The notes under the pieces are model-generated. The model made no database searches. It was not told where the DNA came from and was given only the letters and a program-made list of their open reading frames with translations. Below, piece by piece: positions 24,561-36,049 of a stretch of 64,000 nucleotides of DNA. Each line of letters begins with the position of its first letter. Position 1 is the stretch's first letter. The position numbers were made by a program, and so were the translations under genes. This DNA is from Leuctra nigra (taxonomy: Eukaryota; Arthropoda; Insecta; Plecoptera; Leuctridae), in assembly GCA_934045905.1 (NCBI GenBank), contig OW203766.1, positions 18,594,309 through 18,658,308 of the forward strand. The letters run 5' to 3'.

Positions 24561-25384
24561 TGAGGTATTTATGTCCGGTGTTGGGGAACTTTATTTAAAA
24601 AAAGTAACTTTCTGAACTGAAAGTTCAAGTTCCCTTTTTTGTTATTTAAAACCAAAAGTTTGAGTTCACACAAATGTGTTCAAAAGTGCATGTCGAAATT
24701 TCAAATTTTTTAAAAACATTCAGTAGATGATTGTTTTCATTATGTGAGATGAGAGATGTCATGCCCGGAGATAATAAATATGTAGGAAATAATGAGAATA
24801 AAACATATTCACGTTCACTTAGTAAAAAAATTAGTTACGAGTTCTTTTAAAACATCTCAAAAAAGGAACGTAAAGTTATGAAAAGTTCCTTTTGATGACC
24901 ACGTAGTAAACGAAAAAGATAAGTATCATAACGTGAGTTTTCATTAATTTATCAAAGCAAATATATCTGAGGTGTAATATTTTAGCAACGACAAAATGTC
25001 AAGCTTTACGAGAAAGAACATGGACACGAAACTCACCAACTCATCCACTTCCTTTATTATTTTCTAAGAAGTTTTCAATACATTCTGTCTAAAACTTACT
25101 CCTTTAAAATGTGTTATTTTCAACTCTTGAGACTTGATGAAGTGTGTCCCGCAATGCGGCGAAGCCTTGTGACCCAAACAAACAAGAATATACGAGCAGC
25201 GAGGAGAAATAAAACATGACTAGTTGTTAGAGACAATCATAGAGTACAGGGGAACACGTTTAGCTGGAAAGTTGGCTTTACGTTGCCTGCCCATGCGGGA
25301 ACAGAGTGAAATCATGTGAAAAGATAAGCGACGTTGCTGTGGAATATCAGAATGTGACATCGCTGGTAACTATGACAACGGTCT
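24561..25384. other. Intron, no feature seen
   Basis: AT-rich sequence without a supported feature. Confidence 0.35.
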
Positions 25385-25480
25385 GTAAAGCATGGATAGC
25401 GAGCCTTTGGATTGCATGGGAATTAATTTTCGTTTGAAAGTTTCTGCGCTCTATAATAGACCGTTGAAATAGCCAAGACA
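25385..25480 (+). repeat. Dispersed repeat family A, 5' fragment
   Basis: GATAGCGAGCCTTTGGATTG ... TTTCTGCGCTCTATAATAGACC aligns with the family A start. Confidence 0.5.
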
Positions 25481-26364
25481 GTCATATCAAACGCAGTGAT
25501 AATTTCTTTGGCATTTTTTGGAATAACATTTGACTCAATTTGACTCAATTGTCACAAACCTCTGTTACCTAAAGCAAGCACCATGACCACTGCATCACTG
25601 TATCTTGCATCTCGGATATTTCTCTGTCCAGAGTCTATGGATGATGGAAACAACGCTTTTCTCGGATTGTGAGGGCAAATCCAAACAAAACGCTGTATAC
25701 CTCTGTTCCTCTATTGTTGGGTGGGGGGGGGGAGTGGTAGTGCAAGAACATAGCCAAAATAAGCGTGGAAAATAGGAATTCCAAAAAGAAATTAGTTTTT
25801 CTCTGTGGAAAATTCTGTGACGAAAGTACTATAGTTTTAAGAATTCTGCGTGGAATTTCGTTTAACAAAATATACAGGAGGTAATGTATTATTATCATAT
25901 GGTTTGTTGTATTACGTGTTGTATTGCGTGCTGTATTGCTCGTTGTATTGTATTGTATTGTTTAGAAACACATTTAAATGAACGTTAAAAGTTCACCAAC
26001 AATTACTCGGTTAAATAAGATCAATTAAAGTAAACGCTTTAACAGAGCAACAAGGAGCATCCGCAGTAGTTAGTGGGAAAATGTTAATTACTTTATAAAC
26101 AAAATTAGACTCAATTACATACCTTTATATACTCGTTCTGTTAATTCAATTACGTCTATTGTTATAGCACTTAGCAACTTGCATGTAGAAAACACAACAT
26201 CAAAATCAGAACGAAAAATCAGTACTACTTTATATTTACTTTTATGAACAATCATGTGTGTACCTTTGAGATTCGTAAGAATTTTCTACGCATTTGATAT
26301 GACGCTACTCTTTTATGGAACAATGTATTACAATTTCCATGTAAAAATGCAAATGCAAAGGAAA
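25481..26364. other. Intron, TGTATTG-rich tract, no gene
   Basis: A short (TGTAT)n tract lies at 25905-25965 and a G-run near 25724. No gene is supported. Confidence 0.35.
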
Positions 26365-26890
26365 ATGTTTTGTGTATAATGCGTTGATAAGCAAACCTTC
26401 GTACTGCATGCGAATTTATATAGGTGCGAAAGTTGCTGCTTTATAATCGAGATTTTAAATAACAAAGAAACTGTCTGTCTAACCAAATGCGTCAAAAAAA
26501 CAATGATAATTATTTTTACATTTCTTCTATTTTTTTTATACATATTTCAAAACAAGCATAAATTGTTCGTAGTAGTTTGATAACTCTTGAAGTTCTTAAC
26601 ATATTTGACTAAAAAGTATCAAAAACACATAATAAAACAGTCCCAAAGACCATGCAAACTTTTAAGTTAATCGGTCAAACAGCTCAAATTTTAATTTTCA
26701 AGCAATCACAGGATCTCAGTCAAAAACTATACTACCTGCGACTGCTAATATGACATCAGTGTGTGTGCAAAATTTCAGATCGATTGGTTGATCGTTTTGA
26801 TCTGGGCATTGCTTGTAGAAAAACAGAGAAAGTGCCAAAAGAGTACCATATAAAGTCACTCTCGCTTAAGGGGATTATAGGGGGGTATGA
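26365..26890 (+). repeat. Dispersed repeat family A, near full-length copy
   Basis: Runs from GTATAATGCGTTGATAAGCA to AAGTCACTCGCTTAAGG. It includes GACCATGCAAACTTTTAAGT TAATCGGTCAAACAG and the TTTCAGATCGATTGGTTGAT core. Confidence 0.7.
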
Positions 26891-28009
26891 GATTTTAAAT
26901 TCAGGGCAAATATTATAGGAAGATGTAAGTTGAGATCGATATTTAGCGAAATCAACCCATTTTGGAAAGTCAAAAAAATATCCGGGACGATTCAAACTGG
27001 TCAAAGACGATTTACAGAAAAGTCTAAACTAAATATCCGTTTAACATAGCGAGCTGAAACTTGGCACGAATAGTCTTAATACTTATACCTAGGAAGTACT
27101 TAAAGTCCTTTTTCGGTATTTTTATTGCAATTTTTCTAAAATAAAGTCGGTAGGTACCGGAATTTTTGTCTAAAAAGCCCACATTTATTGGTGCCTATGG
27201 CCAGGTTAGATATCAAGTTATTAAAACAAAACTTAGTGCCGTCTTCGCATATTCATAACGAAGACAACGAGGCCACTTGCAAGTATGTAGAGTGAACGTT
27301 GCGGTCTCTACGATTTTTTTAATGCAACAGCAATATTTCATCAAAAAAAAAATTCGGGACCAAAATATTGGAGGCAGAAAAGATCAAGTGGGTTGTAGAA
27401 TCACTTATAGGATGAGGAAAATACATTATCCTCCTCTTGTGTGCAATAGTTTGGCCAATTTCGTGTTTTATAAGTTTAGTCACGTGGTACCACTCGAACA
27501 CCCTTAATAATATTTTCTATATGCGAATAACAAAATATTCCTTGCTTTTTTTCTGTGAATACACAAAGAAAACTTTTTGCAAAACCCAATCCTCCTCGTA
27601 AATACCGCCAATCTGCCGACTACAAACCCACACAATCGCGATCGTTCCGTATCAAACATAACGACCATTCAAGAAACATTTCACATCTCTATCAATCATC
27701 CCTCTCGTGACAGAGCCACGTCGAAACCAACCAAACTCTCGCCAGTTTATCCAGCGAACTTCTCGGATCAATTTCCACCTACATGTCGTGGTCCATGGAT
27801 GCTGTGAAGATCAGATGAGAGAGAGTTTGAGAAGACTTGCGCGACACGTAGTCGAGGGGGGGGGGGGGGATGCTGCGTATAGTGACGCAGATGTGAAACG
27901 TGTGAAGAGGTGATTTGATTAAACTCTGTGTTTCCGTTGTTGTTCTACTTTGTAAATAAAAACGCTTCTTGCTCTACATTATATAAATAGTGAAGCAAAC
28001 AGAAGGCAA
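26891..28009. other. Intron, no supported gene
   Basis: The ORFs at 27277-27913 have no recognisable product. A poly-G tract lies at 27856-27868. Confidence 0.35.
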
Positions 28010-28575
28010 CGAGGAAAACGCTCTGTGTAACGCGTTGATAAGCGAGCCTTCGTATTGCAGACGAATTAATATTTGTGTGAGAGTTGATGCTCTATACAGA
28101 CCTTAAAATTTTTGGAGATAATGTAGTAAAATTTGACAAAGGAGCAGTGATAATCTTTGAAGATACTTTGAAAAAAATTGAAAAATATTTCAAAACAAGC
28201 ATAAAATGTAGGTAAGAAAAATTTAAAAAACGAAGTTTCGTGACCGATTTGGCTGATATTTGTCAAAAACTCCTAAAGTGTTGTAATGCAAAATGTAAAG
28301 TTGATCTGTCAAACAGTTCCATTTTTAATTGTCAACCAATAACAGGGTCCTTCGAAACGATCAAAAACAATACCTATACATGACTGCTCATGTGGCATTA
28401 GCGTGTGCACAATTTCAGATCTCTTAGTTAAACAGAGTGACTTGGTCAAGGCAAAAACACAACCAACCAACCAACCAACCAAACAAACAAACAAACAAAC
28501 AAACAAACAAACAAACAAACGAACACAGAATACATAGAATCACAGAGAAAAAAGAGTCCAATAGTAACGCTTAAT
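28010..28575 (+). repeat. Dispersed repeat family A with embedded (AACC)n/(AAAC)n
   Basis: The clearest family A 5' end: GGAAAACGCTCTGTGTAACG CGTTGATAAGCGAGCC. An expanded tetranucleotide tract (28462-28519) lies near the 3' end. Confidence 0.72.
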
Positions 28576-29324
28576 TTATTTGGCTTATGTACATTTTATA
28601 GAAGTTTAATCGCCCAAAATATAAACCAAAACAATTATTTTCTCTTGGAGTCATATTGTATTGTCTGCATTCATTTAGTTTTAACTTTCTTTACCGTGTA
28701 TAGCAATAAGTCATAGAATGTAATTACAGTGAATGCCTTCGTTAATGGCATCGATATAAAACAATTTGTATTCCCTTACTAGGTCAATAAAATCAGGTAA
28801 AAGTAAAAGCAACAACACTGATTTTAAAATGTGCAATAATGGCCCATAGTTTATTTTGTATTGAAACCGCCTCAGAAATGTGTAAATGTATGCGTCAGGC
28901 AAGCAAAGTATTGCCATCCTCGATACATTGTTATCCTTCACAACACTCCTCATCATTCAATGAGGTACTCTCTCGACGTTTTGTCTGAATCAACAATACC
29001 CATTGTAACTAATCCACCACCGCCATTTAGTTTCTGTGTTCCTGCGAATACGAAATAGTTTGGATAGCTGATATCTCCATACAACACACAACCTGTACTG
29101 TACCAACAATATAGTTGCAACATTCAACAACTTAGTCCTGTACGAATTCACCGATAGCTTCAGCATAGAGTTAGGAGTTGAAAAGTACTCCGTGGTTTCA
29201 GTTCCCAAGGCTCTTTGGTAGATGAATTGGCTAATAATGGAGCCAAATATTCGGTAATCTAATCTGACGTCACAGCTTATCAAAATCTAACTAGAGGACA
29301 AATGGTTTCAGTAAATTAAGTTAT
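28576..29324. other. Intron, no feature seen
   Basis: AT-rich, no supported gene. Confidence 0.35.
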
Positions 29325-29515
29325 AAATAATCTCTTGCTTGAATTAATTTCCTTATTTGATTTTACACCATTTCCGTCTTTCTTTTTAATACATTTCTTT
29401 AGCAAATGTATTTAAAATACGACTAAAATATTGAAAAGTGTCCAGTCCACCAGCAAAGTAAACAAGATTGAGGCATGTTACCATAGCAACCAGGGTATTT
29501 CGATGAGGGTGTTTT
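29325..29515. repeat. Dispersed repeat family D, copy 2
   Basis: Joins the two segments that are about 500 bp apart at 21.1-21.8 kb (TATTTAAAATACGACTAAA and AACAAGATTGAGGCATGTTA CCATAGCAACCAG). Confidence 0.5.
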
Positions 29516-29540
29516 CTGATAATATTGCTCGATGACTTAC

Positions 29541-29728
29541 ATGGACTGAAGCGACGCCGATCTGCATCCCCCTTGACTCTCGTGTTGCTGATACTGTTGC
29601 TGTTGCTGATGCTGTTGCTCTCGTTGCTCGATCTGTTCACGTTGCTCGCGCACCTCCCGCTCTAGTTCCCTGTTCTCCCGCTCCTGCGCGCGCTCGTGGC
29701 GGTGCTGCGCGCGTTGCTGCTGCGCTAC
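29541..29728 (-). CDS. Hk: Candidate Hyperkinetic N-terminal exon, Gln/Glu/Arg-rich
   Basis: Minus-strand exon of 188 nt between acceptor TGTTTCTCGTGCAG| and consensus donor CAGTCCAT|GTAAGT. It encodes VAQQQRAQHRHERAQERENR..., then alternating RE/QE and a poly-Gln tract, ending GGCRSASLQS plus two nucleotides of a split codon. The peptide is likely helical or coiled coil. It enters in phase 0, matching the exits of both upstream exons (AKADAAQL| and AKADAAQQ|), and leaves in the phase required by the 10806-10868 and 395-603 exons. It therefore fits the long N-terminus of the Kv-beta gene. The acceptor and first codons are triplicated upstream. Exon status is inferred from splice signals and phase; it has no domain match of its own. 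Confidence 0.65.
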
Positions 29729-29935
29729 CTGCACGAGAAACACGGTCAGGGCTGTTCGGGAGACTTCGGGTGTTTCCGCCGGACAGGCCGTGGCGCTGCT
29801 GCTGCGCTACCTGCACGAGAAACACAGTCGGGACTGTTCGGGTGACTTCGGGTGTTTCCGCCGGACAGGGCTGCTGCTGCGCTACCTGCACGAGAAACAC
29901 AATCAGGACTGTTCGGGTGACTTCGGGTGACTTCG
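29715..29935 (-). repeat. Tandem triplication of the splice acceptor region of the 29.5-kb exon
   Basis: Three 75-82 bp units each contain the minus-strand sequence GTGTTTCTCGTGCAG|GTAGC GCAGCAGCA. Acceptor junctions fall after 29729, 29811 and 29886. Extensions from the two distal acceptors add 82 and 157 nt, neither divisible by three. Their use shifts the frame and leads to a stop near 29637. Confidence 0.8.
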
Positions 29936-31370
29936 GGTGTTTCCGACGTCGATGTAAGGCTGCAAACCTATTTCCTTGCTGCGAATTATCAGAGCACAGC
30001 CTGAGACATAAAACCTGGGCTTGTGATGTGATTATGATAAAAACGCCCAGAGCCTATGTTTACAACGTCATATTACTGATCCAAAGTGGAACTAAGCCTA
30101 AGTAAACCTAAGTAAGTACTTAGTAGCCTTAATGCTACTAGTCTAGTGGAAGTGCTGACATAGTGTGTATATCTCTCAGGACTATTCGGAACACTTCGGG
30201 CGTTTCCGTCTCCACAAAAGCCGCACATGCTGACATACGACTCTTCAGTTGATTAACGTCTATGTTAATTTGTAACGGATGTTAAGAAAGGCTGACAAAG
30301 AAACTACAAATCAATGTCTTAAGGATGAACCATCGCTTTGAATGACTATATTCATAAACTGAGATAAATTAATTCAGAAAACGCATGTTTAAACTTTAAA
30401 ACATAGTTTTATAATGTAATATGTGGAGAATAATACGATATGAGATGATGAGGATTTTTTTAACCAAGTTTTCGTAAAATAATTTTGTTAAGAATACAGC
30501 AGTGGTTTTGACTAGTTCAGTTGTCCCATGTTAAATGGCCATATATCAAGATTTTTAAACATTTAAATGCCATTATCTCAGAAATTAAGTCGGTGACATG
30601 AGTATTTTAAGTTTTCAATGCATTCAGTATTTGTCGAAGAATATGTCTTTAGTTTTCTGTTGAAGTTGTTGGTGCGGATTAAAAATAATTTAGAATAATG
30701 TAGGAAATTAATTCGTTCCCCCATAAGAGCCATGTAAAAATCTCTAACTTTGAAAACGTTTTACACAAAAGTTAGGTCGGTAAGGTATACATTTTTTGAT
30801 CTTATATTGTAGATAATACTATTAAGAACAAAATAAAATGGTTTTGCAAAAAATTGTTGGTAGATGACCTGGTGATGGTTCATCCTTAAGAGATAATGTC
30901 AGCATATAAATTGAGTATATAAAGTGGTATCACATGCCTTCTTGGCCGAATAAGCAGTAGCTGTTCAAGGTTATAATTGCATTGATTATGGACACTCCTT
31001 AATTTTTAATATAAATATTATTTAACATTTTTCGAACGGATTTGAATACAAATGTAGAACGTTTATAATGGATATGGACGATATTTTAAAATAACAACTG
31101 AACTAGCATTCTAGGAGGATAACATGAAAAAGCGCGGTCCAAATCTAAATGTGTTATTTTTCGCACTATGAATTTGATAAGAACGTAATAGTTACATCTT
31201 TATTTTGAATAAAACTCGGTACTTTGTGATGTAGTCAAGCAGTTTCCGGTTAGGATATCCATGCTGCACTTCCAAGACAAAGAAAAGTGTCACTGACCTA
31301 GACAACATGACCCTCCACCCAACACTAAACACAAAACAAAAATCAAAAGCAAGTCGCGACAAAACGAGGC
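29936..31370. other. Hyperkinetic intron, no feature seen
   Basis: AT-rich. A diverged echo of the acceptor repeat (ACTATTCGGAACACTTCGGG) lies at 30180. Nothing else is supported. Confidence 0.35.
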
Positions 31371-31399
31371 GCCAATGAATGCACGCGGCGCAGGTAGAG

Positions 31400-31640
31400 A
31401 CCGGGGGCCGGGGGGAGATCTACCTTGGTCCAGCGTGAGTCAGGTACCCGCAGCCTCCGCGCGACGAGCTCCTCTCAGGATGCTGGAGACGAGACTGCGG
31501 GACTGCGGGGGATCGAACTCGGCATCCCGGCGTCCGCATTCTACGAGTCACATGGGCCGGGCCTCAACGCATGGCACAGTGCCAAATTACATAATGCGGC
31601 TAGTTCAGATCCGGCAGCCTCCCTTACATCCCCTCCCTGT
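31400..31640 (-). mobile_element. Possible tRNA-derived SINE (GC-rich)
   Basis: The minus strand has a B-box-like GAGTTCGATCC preceded by GGACGCCGGGATGCC and, about 55 nt before, TGGCACTGTGCCATGCG resembling an A box. The GC-rich patch stands out from its surroundings. No second copy or target duplication is seen. Open frames on both strands are not convincing exons. Confidence 0.35.
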
Positions 31641-31769
31641 ACCCCCGGCGACGTGATAAATCAACTTTTATACTCCCCACCTCTTCGGGTAGGAGCCAAT
31701 AGCGAGTGGTTTTATGTTGTGGAAATTAATCGAGCGTTTGGTGGCCTTGGGTTATATACAATATGCTAA

Positions 31770-33048
31770 AAGTGATACAAAATACTCTTTGTTTAGAAAG
31801 TCAACAGAAAATGTGGAGCCTGGTGATAATTTGACGTGAAAGTAGAGAGAATTTTCTCGGCAACTGATGTGGGTTATAGAGGATAGTTTCGTGCTTTGGT
31901 TTAAATTGAACGCCATGTGGCCGTTGGTTAAAGAGGATAAAATATGAAACGTAATAAGAAGTTTTTTCAGAACGTACGTAATCCATTTTCAGTTGTAACA
32001 AAGGAGCTTTTTCAGTAAAGAATTCTTATTGTTTCTTTGATACATCTGCGTTAGTGAGCTTTTGTACTGAAAGCTACATCAGAATAATTGTACAATGGAC
32101 TTATTAATTATGCAATGCTTTCATTTACTATTCTAACAATTCTTTGCGAAATGTAACCAACGGAATAAATAATTTCATTGCACTACTGAAGTTTAATATT
32201 ACGTTCTTTATCCGGATGTTGTATTTAAACAAGTACTCTAATTAAAAGTTGATTTTAGTTATTAATGAGTATCCTTATAATATGTTGATTATGAATTATG
32301 GGGTTCTTAGTTTTGCAGAGATAAGAATTAGATTTCTTTGACGTTAGAATTCTAGTTGCAGTAGTTTTTAATTGCATTCTCTATTTTGTTTGTTTTTATT
32401 TAGAATTAGAAATGAATTAAATGCATAAAACATGAGCATTCTTCGCAGCACTACTTTAGAGCACATAAATAGAATTGTTTCCATGTAATAAAGTTCAAAA
32501 TGTGTAGAAACACCTGTTGTCCGAATCAATATAACCGTAATAAATCAGTAGTATGTGATGCTCTCCAAAACAAAAGTTGAATATACTTAATATGTTTCCA
32601 CTAAAACAGTAATCGACCTGCTGGAAAATGATTTGTTTCCCCCATTACAATAAAATGTCCATATTATTTTTAAAACAAAACCCCGACCATTGTACAAAGA
32701 CTATTTTCCCCAGGGTGAAGTAAAAAAGCAATTCTCATATTCGGAAAAGGCTTATTTTAACACACCAATGTGATTTGGAAAGCAAACAATTTTTCCTTCT
32801 CTATGCCGGTTGAAACAGCAGCTGCTCGAGGGCTGGATTTTAATAATTTATAAAATGTAAATTAAAATTTCCCTCGGGACAGTAATGCATCAGTGGTGCG
32901 TAATAGAGTTTAAGGGTGAAGTTTCAAAGGTAAAACAGACGTGTTATTCTCACAGAGGTTCAGTTGTTTCCATACGGACAAACACATCGGGAATGTATGA
33001 GATTCACGAAGCAAAGAGAATATGTTTCGTGTTTTGATTGGTGTGGCT
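31770..33048. other. Intron, no feature seen
   Basis: AT-rich sequence without a supported gene or repeat. Confidence 0.35.
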
Positions 33049-34382
33049 CAGTGGCAGCTGGTGCATTGGGGCACAGGGGCACGTGCCCTACCTAAAATAT
33101 CAGGTTATACCTAAAAAAAAATATAATTTAATTCCTCAATGATTTATTATAATATTCTGCAAATAACAACCAATAATTATTCTGAGAACAAATTAAATGT
33201 TCAATTTGAACAATTTAAATGTTCAATTTGTAATGTAAAATGTTGAAACTCCCATCCATACGCTCTCCAAATCAATGAAATTACTGTATATTCCGTCGCC
33301 CGCTTGAAATCTTAGCGGCACCTGGCTGAGTAGGCAACCAGGGGCACAGCTAATACCGTGCCCCATTCCTGACGTCATTCTAGAAGTTGACGCATGCGCT
33401 CTTGCGTTCTCGCCATAGCAGCGCTCGAGCCGAAATGCGGGTTTGGGGCACAGAATCTTTGTGCCGACGGCATTCGGCAATCATCGGGCTTGATGCTTTT
33501 AGCTCGTGGATCATACTTCTCGTCCATCACTCCAAAGTTCCCGCTCTAATCGTTTTGAAGCGTTAATGTTTTTCTTATGGATTTCTTCAGATAAATTAAA
33601 TAATTATCAGTGTAAATTATGTTTTGTTCATCAGTACCTATCGGTACATCATTGTCTCCTACTCTACTGGACTCATAATGTAAGTGGCGCATCAACTTTG
33701 TCGAGCTGTGTGTCTTCTTAGTACACAAAATTCTCAAATCAATGTTTTTATCTTTAGATGGAATGGCACACATGAATGTGTGGTTGTGAACTATAAACGC
33801 GTTATTTTGTTTCACTGCTTGCTCTTTATTTACCTATTAGAAATATAAGCCAACCAATGTTTTCCAAAATCGTCGAAAATGCCATATCGTATGCGCACTA
33901 AGAACGAATTTTTAACAACAATAGGAAAACTCGTCCAATCGCTACCAGACTCATTGTTAAGTTGAGTGTCAACTCAACAATGCTTTAATGAATTCATGGA
34001 ACAATATTATATCTAGGCAACAATATAAGAATCAACAACAATATTATTATGGAAAAATAAAATGGAATCATATGCAAGATGAAAATGAGACGGCTACGGG
34101 GAAACCTGATAAAAAAAAAGCGCGCCTCTACTTGGTGCGGAATCAGAGAAAACCCGGCTATGCTTTTGATGACAGAAGAAACTACTTACTGCACGACGTA
34201 ATAAGTGCGATTTCTCAACTACTCTAAACTTAAATGGAACGCTCCCAAATCATTAACTTATGACTTGATAGTGTTCATTATTTCAAAAATTTCCGCCTCC
34301 GGCGGGTTGGCTCCGCCGGTATTCGGCAATCAACTTCGGTATTGCGCCCCACCTACTAGACAAGGCACCGGCCGCCACAGGA
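33049..34382. mobile_element. Candidate non-autonomous hAT element
   Basis: The left end CAGTGGCAGCTGGTGC is inverted at the right end as GCACCGGCCGCCAC. The flanks GTGTGGCT (33041-33048) and CTGTGGCT (34383-34390) agree at 7 of 8 positions, the duplication length of hAT elements. The interior has GGGGCAC-rich ends and no transposase ORF. The right terminus is imperfect, so the limits are tentative. Confidence 0.45.
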
Positions 34383-34807
34383 CTGTGGCTGGCGACGAGC
34401 TAGTTCATCTCTGCTTTTAGTTTATTGAAAACTCTACTTCACATCCGAAGGGCATAAAATAAAGGATAGTATATTTCCTACGTAATCTATGTATGAATAT
34501 CGAAGCTTTCTTAGAGATTAACCTGATAAAATCATGATGGAATAGTGAAATATTTGTATGAAATGTAGACATTCTATCGTTACTTACTTTACCTTCAGTC
34601 ATATTCGAGCTCAAAACGTATGAAATTCAAGAATTCAACAGATCTGTTTCTTCATATCAATTATTTAGTGTGTACCTATATAAATAAATACATTTCTAGT
34701 GTATTATGTTTATTTTTCCAAAGAACATGTCTACAGTTTTAATAGTAGTATACCCTAAAAAAAGAAAAAAATTATATCTTGGGGCAGGGAATGTTATGGT
34801 AATATAA
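34383..34807. other. Intron, no feature seen
   Basis: AT-rich, nothing supported. Confidence 0.3.
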
Positions 34808-35892
34808 ATCCCAGAAAAAAACACTCCGTGTAAAAAAGGCAGCCAAGTCTCTTTACTTTAAAAAAATTCAACACCGAAAAGGAGTGATATCAAAAAAGGA
34901 GCCAAGTCAATGACATTTCCAAATATTTAATCGTATTTTTGAAATAAAAGAATAAACACCGAGAAATACTTTACAAAAGGACTTGGCGCATCGTTTTTTT
35001 AAAGACCTCATTCAATACTAAAAGTGGAAAGAAATTTAAAGTAGGTACATTTTCCTCTTTCTATTAGAGCCAGAAACTATGAATCAAGCTACTTTTAGTA
35101 ATGGCTATTTTATAGTTTTGTCAATGGCGATAGTAGAAAGATTTCATGCTGTAATAGATAAGTAATATAAGGGTGGAAGAATTAAATAACAATTGGAAGT
35201 GGGCTCATACATATTCTTATAGCACTGTTAATATGGTGATATTAGAAGGGTATCTTTTCATAATTTGATCTTGACTGAAGGAAATCATGAAACGTTGTCA
35301 AATAATTACGAACTGTCTTTGGAACACTATTATATATTTTTGAAGTGTCAAGTGTATAAAGTTAAAATTTTTAATAGAAATTCAATGTGACTATGTACTT
35401 TGTGAAATGTTTTGTTATAAAATGTGGATTAATAGAAATGTATTTCATTATGAGAAGGTTTAACGCATGAGACTTAATTATGTTGACCACGAAACAATAT
35501 TACGAAGATAACTAACTATTGTGTATTTATAGAAAACATAGGCAACAAGTTTTATCGCGTACGTACATATTCTAATAGATAATATTTTACAGTAGGTATA
35601 TGTATAATATGTAATTGAAAGATGTTTCCCTATTATTCTAAAAATTCTAAATTACGGTTGTATATCAATGGCATATGCTTATGAATCAAAAAATGAATTT
35701 AAAAAACGATGCGCCAAGTCCTTTTGTAAAGTATTTCTCGGTGTTTATTCTTTTATTTCAAAAATACGATTAAATATTTGGAAATGTCATTGACTTGGCT
35801 CCTTTTTTGATATCACTCCTTTTCGGTGTTGAATTTTTTTAAAGTAAAGAGACTTGGCTGCCTTTTTTACACGGAGTGTTTTTTTCTGGGAT
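34808..35892. mobile_element. Element with about 190-bp near-identical terminal inverted repeats
   Basis: The left arm (34808-34998) starts ATCCCAGAAAAAAACACTCC and ends near CTTGGCGCATCG. The right arm (35700-35892) is its reverse complement with no difference that I can see. About 700 bp of AT-rich interior has no ORF of note. Flanks show no clear target duplication. The near-identity suggests a recent insertion or inverted duplication. The Lys-rich minus-strand ORF at 35787-35975 lies mostly in the right arm and is not convincing as a gene. Confidence 0.8.
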
Positions 35893-36049
35893 ATCACTTC
35901 TTTTGTTAGTTTATTCATACAGCTTGTAGCACATGTCCGAGCAGGGACTAATTTCTTTAAAAAAATACGCCTCAACCGATTTGCTTACTAAGAAAAGTTG
36001 CGTTTGGTATAAGATGAAAATGATTATCCAAGAAGAATAGCTTAAGTTT

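Noticed and set aside
35787..35975. Lys-rich 62-codon ORF
   Set aside because: Lies mostly within an inverted-repeat arm and has no recognisable product.
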